Positions 5,475 to 9,428 of a stretch of DNA of 9,428 nucleotides are shown piece after piece (the first letter of the stretch is position 1; the number at the start of each line of letters is the position of its first letter). The DNA is from Treponema sp. (GTDB lineage Bacteria; Spirochaetota; Spirochaetia; Treponematales; Breznakiellaceae). The stretch covers positions 1-9,428 of the forward strand of contig JAISRW010000123.1 of the NCBI GenBank assembly GCA_031273405.1. Reading direction: 5' to 3'. A program made the position numbers and the translations under genes. The notes beneath the pieces are model-generated. The model worked only from the letters and a program-made list of their open reading frames with translations. It did not search any database and had not been told where the DNA came from.

Positions 5475-7043
5475 CTAGTCTTCCCGGCGGGATTGCAGCT
5501 TTTTGGCCGCGAAATATATCAAAAACTTTACGATCAAATTGCAGCCCAGGATCATGAGGGAGACGAACGCGGCGGCTTCCAGGAAAAGCTGGGCTTCAAA
5601 CTGGGTGATAAGCAGGGACACGGGCTTGTTTCTAACGGTATTGAGGAAAGAAACCGCCGAAACGGTCATCATGGAATTAACGAAGAAATAAGAAACCATT
5701 TCCAGGATGGTCAATTTGGTCTGAGGAACCAGCACGTCCCGGAGAATCCTGAACCGGCTCACTCCCAGGGTAAGGCCCACGTCCTCAAGATTGCGGTTGA
5801 GCTTCCCCAGGCTGTTATAGGCCATAAGATAGGGAGAAGCGAAAAAGTGGACCGTATTAACCAGAATCAGCATGGCCAGGGTTCCGTAGATAAACGAGCC
5901 TTTGAAAAAAAGCACATACGAAAGGCCCAGTACCAGGCCGGGAACAGCCAGGGAGGTGATGGAAATAAGATGCAGGAATTTGGAGGACATCCCCCCCGTC
6001 CTGGCGGTTAACCAGGCCGTGACGTAGGAAAGGGCGGTTCCCAGGATCGAAACCCCCAGGCCGATGATAAGGGAATTGGCCAGATAACGGCCGGCTCCAA
6101 TATTCATGGTCCTGGCGATATTCGCCGGGGAGAAGCGCATATCGTCGGGATAGCGGGCAATAAAGGTGAGAACCACAAAAACCGCAACGGGCAGGGCAAT
6201 GAGCAAACAAATAAGGACGCAATAGACGGAACCGGCGGCTTCGCGGAATTTCCCGGTCCCTTTGGCCTTTTCCTGCACCACAAAATTGGCGTTCCCCCGC
6301 TCCCTGCTCAGGAGATCGAACACAAAGGCCGCCACCGCCGGGATGAGCAGGAAAGAGCCGATGACGCTGCCCCGGTTAAAATTGAGGAGGCCTATCACTT
6401 CCTGGTACATCAGCACCGGCAGGGTGATAAACCGGCCCCCTATCATCAGGGGAACCCCGTAGTCGGTGAAGATCAGGGTGAAGGTTGCGAATACCACGGA
6501 AATGAGGGGTTTCCTCAGATAGGGAAAGGTTATGGAAAAGAACTGGTTCAGCCGGGGAATCCCCAAAACCGAAGCAGCCTCGTAGGGGGAGCCGTCTTCG
6601 TATTTGAGAATATCCGCCAGCATGAGAAAGGCCGCCGGGAAGGCGTAGAGCACCGACCCTATGACAACTCCCCTGAACCCGTAAATCGTCCCCGTAAGCC
6701 CCAATAAGCGGGTGATAATCCCGTTGGAACCCAGAAGAATCACCAGCCCCATGCCGTGGGAAATCGACGGGATGAGCATGGGGAGGGCCGCAAAGACGCC
6801 GAAAGCGCCGGCGAACCGTAGAGCCGTCCTGACTACCGAGAGGGCGAAAAGATAGGCCGCAAGAATCGCAATGGCGGCGCCCGCGGCCGCGGCGGCGGTG
6901 GAATTGATCAGGGCCTGTCTGAACCGCGGGGAGCCGACAATCGCCCCTATGTCCGCGTCCGCCACCTTGAACAGCATGGCCCCCAGGGGAAAGACCACCG
7001 TGATCAGCAGGAATATGCCGACCAGGAGCTTATACTTTGACAT
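5475..7043 (-). CDS. ABC importer permease, two fused transmembrane domains
   Basis: The 522-residue inner-membrane protein has two binding-protein-dependent permease domains in tandem, roughly residues 1-250 and 270-522. Each has several hydrophobic segments (for example 8-25, 50-70, 80-105, 275-295, 325-345, 360-380, 385-400). Each has an EAA-type cytoplasmic loop that docks to the ATPase: EAASVLGIPRLNQFF (155-169) and EDVGLTLGVSRFRIL (420-434). A single fused chain replaces the usual pair, as in FbpB, ThiP and the PhnU-like 2-aminoethylphosphonate permeases. The stretch SMMTVSAVSFL (457-467) recalls the last group, but the substrate is not decidable. Its ATG overlaps the ATPase 3' end by 14 bp with no obvious ribosome site, so translation is probably coupled. 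It is the last gene of the operon. Confidence 0.92.
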   Translation of the reverse strand: MSKYKLLVGIFLLITVVFPLGAMLFKVADADIGAIVGSPRFRQALINSTAAAAAGAAIAILAAYLFALSVVRTALRFAGAFGVFAALPMLIPSISHGMGLVILLGSNGIITRLLGLTGTIYGFRGVVIGSVLYAFPAAFLMLADILKYEDGSPYEAASVLGIPRLNQFFSITFPYLRKPLISVVFATFTLIFTDYGVPLMIGGRFITLPVLMYQEVIGLLNFNRGSVIGSFLLIPAVAAFVFDLLSRERGNANFVVQEKAKGTGKFREAAGSVYCVLICLLIALPVAVFVVLTFIARYPDDMRFSPANIARTMNIGAGRYLANSLIIGLGVSILGTALSYVTAWLTARTGGMSSKFLHLISITSLAVPGLVLGLSYVLFFKGSFIYGTLAMLILVNTVHFFASPYLMAYNSLGKLNRNLEDVGLTLGVSRFRILRDVLVPQTKLTILEMVSYFFVNSMMTVSAVSFLNTVRNKPVSLLITQFEAQLFLEAAAFVSLMILGCNLIVKFLIYFAAKKLQSRRED

Positions 7044-7788
7044 ATTTGATCAGGGAGCTGATTTTAAGTTCCAGGTTATCGATGACGAATTCCCGGACAA
7101 ACGAATCCGCGGGACTGCGGATGATAGTTTCAGGGGTATCAAGCTGATGGATAATCCCCTGGTCCATCACCATAATCCGGTCCGAAAGGGCGAAGGCTTC
7201 CTCCTGGTCGTGGGTGATATAGATCATGGTGGAATGGAACTTCCCCTGTATGCGCTTGATTTCCCGGCGGAGGAGCAGCCTGGTAGCCGCGTCCAGGGCG
7301 GACATGGGCTCGTCAAAAAGAATGATCTCAGGATTCATCGCCAGGGTCCGGGCTATGGCCACCCGCTGCTGCTGCCCCCCCGAAAGCTTATGGGGTTTTT
7401 TGTGGATATGCTCCGTCAGGCCCACCTGTTCAATCATGTCTTCGGCGATTGAGCGGGCATGGGCCTTCCTGTCCTTATGGAACCTGAGGGCGTATTCCAC
7501 GTTTTTTAAAACCGTCATGTTCTGGAACAGGGCGTAGTTCTGAAAGACTATCCCCATGTTCCTGGCCGAAGGCGGCTCGCCGGTAATATCCCGGCCGTCT
7601 TTGAGAACAATCCCCCCGCTGGGGGCCAAAAGCCCTATGAGGATGCGTAAAATCGTCGTTTTGCCGCAGCCAGAAGGCCCCAGGATAGAAAGAAATTCCC
7701 CGTCCCTCACGGTAAAGCTGATAGTATGGAGCACTTCCTGTTTATTGAAGAGGCGGACCACATTCCGAACTTCCAGCTTGGCTTCCAT
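7030..7788 (-). CDS. ABC importer ATP-binding protein
   Basis: This cytosolic ATPase of 252 residues powers the adjacent permease. It has Walker [10 protein letters not shown] (37-45), Q-loop glutamine in VFQNYALF (Q83), signature LSGGQQQR (135-142), Walker B IILFDEP with catalytic Glu160, D-loop SALD (163-166) and switch His193 in ITHDQEEA. It resembles the Fe(III)/spermidine/2-aminoethylphosphonate group but ends shortly after the ABC domain. It thus lacks the regulatory TOBE extension found in about 350-residue FbpC or PotA. The ATG at 7788 follows GAAGGGAT and gives [10 protein letters not shown], the normal start of the fold. A GTG at 7836 would overlap the upstream stop and add unconserved residues. 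It starts 35 bp after the binding-protein gene. Confidence 0.95.
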   Translation of the reverse strand: MEAKLEVRNVVRLFNKQEVLHTISFTVRDGEFLSILGPSGCGKTTILRILIGLLAPSGGIVLKDGRDITGEPPSARNMGIVFQNYALFQNMTVLKNVEYALRFHKDRKAHARSIAEDMIEQVGLTEHIHKKPHKLSGGQQQRVAIARTLAMNPEIILFDEPMSALDAATRLLLRREIKRIQGKFHSTMIYITHDQEEAFALSDRIMVMDQGIIHQLDTPETIIRSPADSFVREFVIDNLELKISSLIKYVKV

Positions 7789-7823
7789 TATCCCTTCAGT
7801 ATAGCCGGTTATACCCGGTTGCG

Positions 7824-8810
7824 CTAATAGTTCCACCGGGCAAGGAGCCGTTCCTTCTCGGCGCTATCGTTGATTCCGGCCATATCCATATACGGAATAT
7901 CCTTGGGATAGTGGGGAATCCTGTTAACCTGGTTCTTAAAAACCGGCTCGGGACAATAGAGATCCTTGTCCTCCCGTACCAGTTTGGTAGCGGCGAATTT
8001 AAAAACCTCCTGAACCGCCGGTTTGGTTTCCTTGCCCTTGATGATCCCCATGCCGGAAGTGTTGCTGGGCGCCCCTTCCTTGAAAAAGATCAGCTCGAAA
8101 TCCGCCCCCCGGTTGTTGACCGCCTCCACGGCGGTGATGGTCATCCCCAGGCCGATGAGCACCTCCCCCTGGATGAGGGCGTTTACCGGGCCGGAACCGG
8201 AACTGGTAAACTGGAGCACATTTTCCGCGAATTTATCAAAATAAGCGAAGGCCTCCTCTTCGCCCCAGGCGTTTATCAGCCCTTTGAGGAACATATAACC
8301 GGTGCCGGAGGTTTTCGGGTTGGGCATAGAAAGCAGGCCCCGGTAGAGGGGGTCCGTCAGATCCTGGTAGGAGCCGGGCGCCGGCAGCCCCCGCTCCTGG
8401 AGCTTTTTCCTGCTGATCACCACCGCCCCGGAGGATTTGTCCCAGGGCAGGTGCCTGCGGTGGAACGGAACCAGCTCGGGGAGGAATTCCGAAGCGTCGA
8501 AGGAAGAAAGATCCGCCAGGATATCGGTTAAGCCTTCCAGATAGGCGGTTTCGAGGTTCAGGACGATGTCCGCCTCGGTGGAGACCCCCTCGGCCTTGAG
8601 CTTGGCCGCGCAGTTCCCCGTGGTAAGCACCTGGACGGTAATATCATAGCCAGGGAATTCCTCGTTGAGCAGCCGCCGCATATGCTCGGTGCGGAAATCT
8701 TCCGTGCAGGTATAGATGATAACCCGGTTGTCCTGCTTTTTTGCGCACCCCCCCAGAACCAGAAGGCCCAGGATGAGGCAGAACCCCGGGGCCGCGATGT
8801 TTTTTGTCAT
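7824..8810 (-). CDS. ABC importer solute-binding lipoprotein
   Basis: This 328-residue periplasmic or surface-anchored binding protein starts MTKN and has a hydrophobic signal segment (about 8-21) ending in lipobox LGGC. Cys22 would be lipidated. The mature part begins RVIIYTCTEDFRTEHMRRLL and continues with EADIVLNLETAYLEG, the pattern of the Fe(III)/2-aminoethylphosphonate/thiamine-type solute-binding family. Later blocks include PKTSGTGYMFLKGL and FTSSGSGPVNALIQGEVLIGLGM, the typical second-lobe region. The ATG at 8810 is chosen because GGAGGA stands about five bases upstream and the lipoprotein signal follows at once; in-frame codons back to 8933 encode nothing signal-like. It is the first gene of the importer operon. 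The ligand is unknown. Confidence 0.9.
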   Translation of the reverse strand: MTKNIAAPGFCLILGLLVLGGCAKKQDNRVIIYTCTEDFRTEHMRRLLNEEFPGYDITVQVLTTGNCAAKLKAEGVSTEADIVLNLETAYLEGLTDILADLSSFDASEFLPELVPFHRRHLPWDKSSGAVVISRKKLQERGLPAPGSYQDLTDPLYRGLLSMPNPKTSGTGYMFLKGLINAWGEEEAFAYFDKFAENVLQFTSSGSGPVNALIQGEVLIGLGMTITAVEAVNNRGADFELIFFKEGAPSNTSGMGIIKGKETKPAVQEVFKFAATKLVREDKDLYCPEPVFKNQVNRIPHYPKDIPYMDMAGINDSAEKERLLARWNY

Positions 8811-8831
8811 AGTATCCTCCAATTGCTTTAT

Positions 8832-8860
8832 GCTATACCACAAAACCGCCCGGTATTCAA
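8832..8860 (-). promoter_or_regulatory. Sigma-70-type promoter of the ABC importer operon
   Basis: On the minus strand: TTGAAT (8860-8855), a 17-bp spacer, then TATAGC (8837-8832), four of six matches in each box. The transcript would start about 15 bases before the good ribosome site GGAGGA of the binding-protein gene. The 21-bp palindrome array begins 34 bp upstream of the -35 box. Confidence 0.45.
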
Positions 8861-8894
8861 GGAAGCCTCCGGCCCCCCCCTCGCGGCTCGTCGC

Positions 8895-9242
8895 GGAACC
8901 GATCCGTTCCAAGACGGAATTAACCAATTCCAAGACGGAATGGATCCATTTGGAGTTGAAATGGATCCATTTGAAGACGGAATGGATCCATTTGGAGTTG
9001 GAATGAATTCATTTGGAGTTGGAATGAATTCATTTGGAGTTGAAATGGATCCATTTGGACTTGGAATGAATTCATTTGGACTTGGAATGAATTCATTTGG
9101 AGTTGGAATGGATCCATTTGGACTTGGAATGAATTCATTTGGAGTTGAAATGGATCCATTTGAAGTTGAAATGGATCCATTTGGAGACGGAATTAACCTA
9201 TTCCAAGCCGGAACGGATCCATTCTAAGACGGAATGAATTCA
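8895..9242. repeat. Tandem array of sixteen 21-bp units with palindromic cores, plus one partial unit
   Basis: Sixteen abutting units start every 21 bases from 8895 to 9210 with no insertion or deletion; a partial unit starts at 9231. The central unit is GGAAT or GAAAT, then GGATCC or GAATTC, then ATT, followed by a seven-base linker such as TGGAGTT, TGGACTT or TGAAGAC. The core AATGGATCCATT or AATGAATTCATT is a perfect 12-bp palindrome, extended to 14 in units beginning GAA. GGATCC occurs eight times and GAATTC six times, counting the partial unit. Four outer units (8895, 8916, 9189, 9210) differ in the core but keep GGAA arms. The array fills most of the 479-bp gap between the importer gene start (8810) and the Rpn-family stop (9290). 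Both strands are open across the central units; I treat it as non-coding. Confidence 0.95.
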
Positions 9243-9289
9243 CCGCCCCGCCCCTTAAGCCTAAACGTGACCCATAAGTTCGGGAATAA

Positions 9290-9428
9290 TCAGAGCCTCT
9301 CGATTTCCCCCGGGGATAAGCGGGTATATTTTTGTATTTGCTTCGGGGGCAGCCCGTCCTGTTTCATTTTCCGGGCGGATTCAAGCTTTTCCTGATAGGC
9401 CCTTTTGGCCGCCTCCGCCTCGCCTTCC
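9290..9428 (-). CDS. Rpn family PD-(D/E)XK nuclease/putative transposase, C-terminal fragment (5' end outside window)
   Basis: The last 45 residues of a minus-strand protein are visible, ending with TGA at 9292-9290. They comprise a charged Ala/Glu/Lys-rich helix (EGEAEAAKRAYQEKLESARK) followed by MKQDGLPPKQIQKYTRLS and PGEIERL. This matches the usual tail of Rpn-type (PDDEXK_2) proteins: a helical linker, then KMKxxGxxxxxIxxxTgLsxeEIexL. The catalytic nuclease domain would lie beyond the right edge. Family members promote RecA-independent recombination or act as transposase-like nucleases and are often multicopy. Only the tail is seen, so whether the gene is intact cannot be judged. No terminator is visible between its stop and the tandem array. 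Confidence 0.7.
   Translation of the reverse strand, partial: EGEAEAAKRAYQEKLESARKMKQDGLPPKQIQKYTRLSPGEIERL

Noticed and set aside
5325..6011. Plus-strand open frame of 228 codons across the intergenic hairpins and the permease 3' end
   Set aside because: Begins inside the structured repeat region, has no ribosome site or recognisable domain, and runs antisense to a clear membrane permease.
7824..8933. Extended N terminus of the binding protein from 8933
   Set aside because: The lipoprotein signal and a strong ribosome site fix the start at 8810; the extension would bury the signal peptide and span the promoter.
8682..9227. Plus-strand open frame running from the binding-protein gene through the tandem array
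   Set aside because: Its first part is antisense to the lipoprotein gene and has no ribosome site. Openness through the array follows from 21 being divisible by three, so coding is not shown.
8895..9242. CRISPR array
   Set aside because: Units abut directly with no unique spacers, and the differences between units are point changes; no cas genes are present.

Overview
The window reads as a GC-rich chromosomal segment of an anaerobic bacterium. My best guess is a spirochaete of the termite-gut Treponema type. The reasons are the gene set (recA, a selenium-cofactor cluster, a MEMO-family protein, a fused two-domain ABC permease, an Rpn/PD-(D/E)XK protein tail) and the many small hairpin repeats between genes. 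This is an inference from general familiarity, not from a search.

Layout, left to right. (1) recA (75-1397, +) has an unusually long Ala/Pro-rich tail. (2) A 385-bp non-coding stretch (1398-1782) is packed with repeats: a long stem-loop, a probable rho-independent terminator, several copies of a TCGAACC-NNN-GGTTCGA hairpin, and two CACGAA/CACAGAC-type repeats. (3) A selenium-related module: a MocA/YgfJ-like nucleotidyltransferase (1783-2376, -) is transcribed divergently from selD, yedF and a DUF3343 gene (2447-4388, +). A MEMO-family gene (4459-5301, +) follows 70 bp downstream. (4) A 173-bp gap between convergent genes holds two more structured repeats. (5) A three-gene ABC importer operon lies on the minus strand: lipoprotein solute-binding protein, ATPase, and fused two-domain permease (8810 down to 5475). 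(6) A strictly regular array of sixteen 21-bp units plus a partial one (8895-9242) lies just upstream of that operon's promoter. Each unit has a palindromic or near-palindromic core, mostly a BamHI-like or EcoRI-like hexamer. (7) The 3' end of an Rpn-family gene (9290-9428, -) runs off the right edge.

How the genes fit together. SelD makes selenophosphate. YedF and DUF3343 are families that track with SelD and the labile-selenium molybdenum hydroxylases. The MocA/YgfJ-like enzyme is the family that cytidylates molybdopterin for those hydroxylases. The four genes around 1783-4388 are therefore best read as a selenium/molybdenum cofactor maturation module. The hydroxylase itself and SelA/SelB are not in the window. 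The MEMO protein is an adjacent candidate member of unknown role. The ABC importer is complete; its substrate cannot be read from the sequence (Fe(III)-type or 2-aminoethylphosphonate-type families are the nearest resemblance).

The most unusual signals are the phased palindrome array with covarying base pairs, and a 15-bp hairpin that appears cleanly inserted into one arm of a larger inverted repeat.
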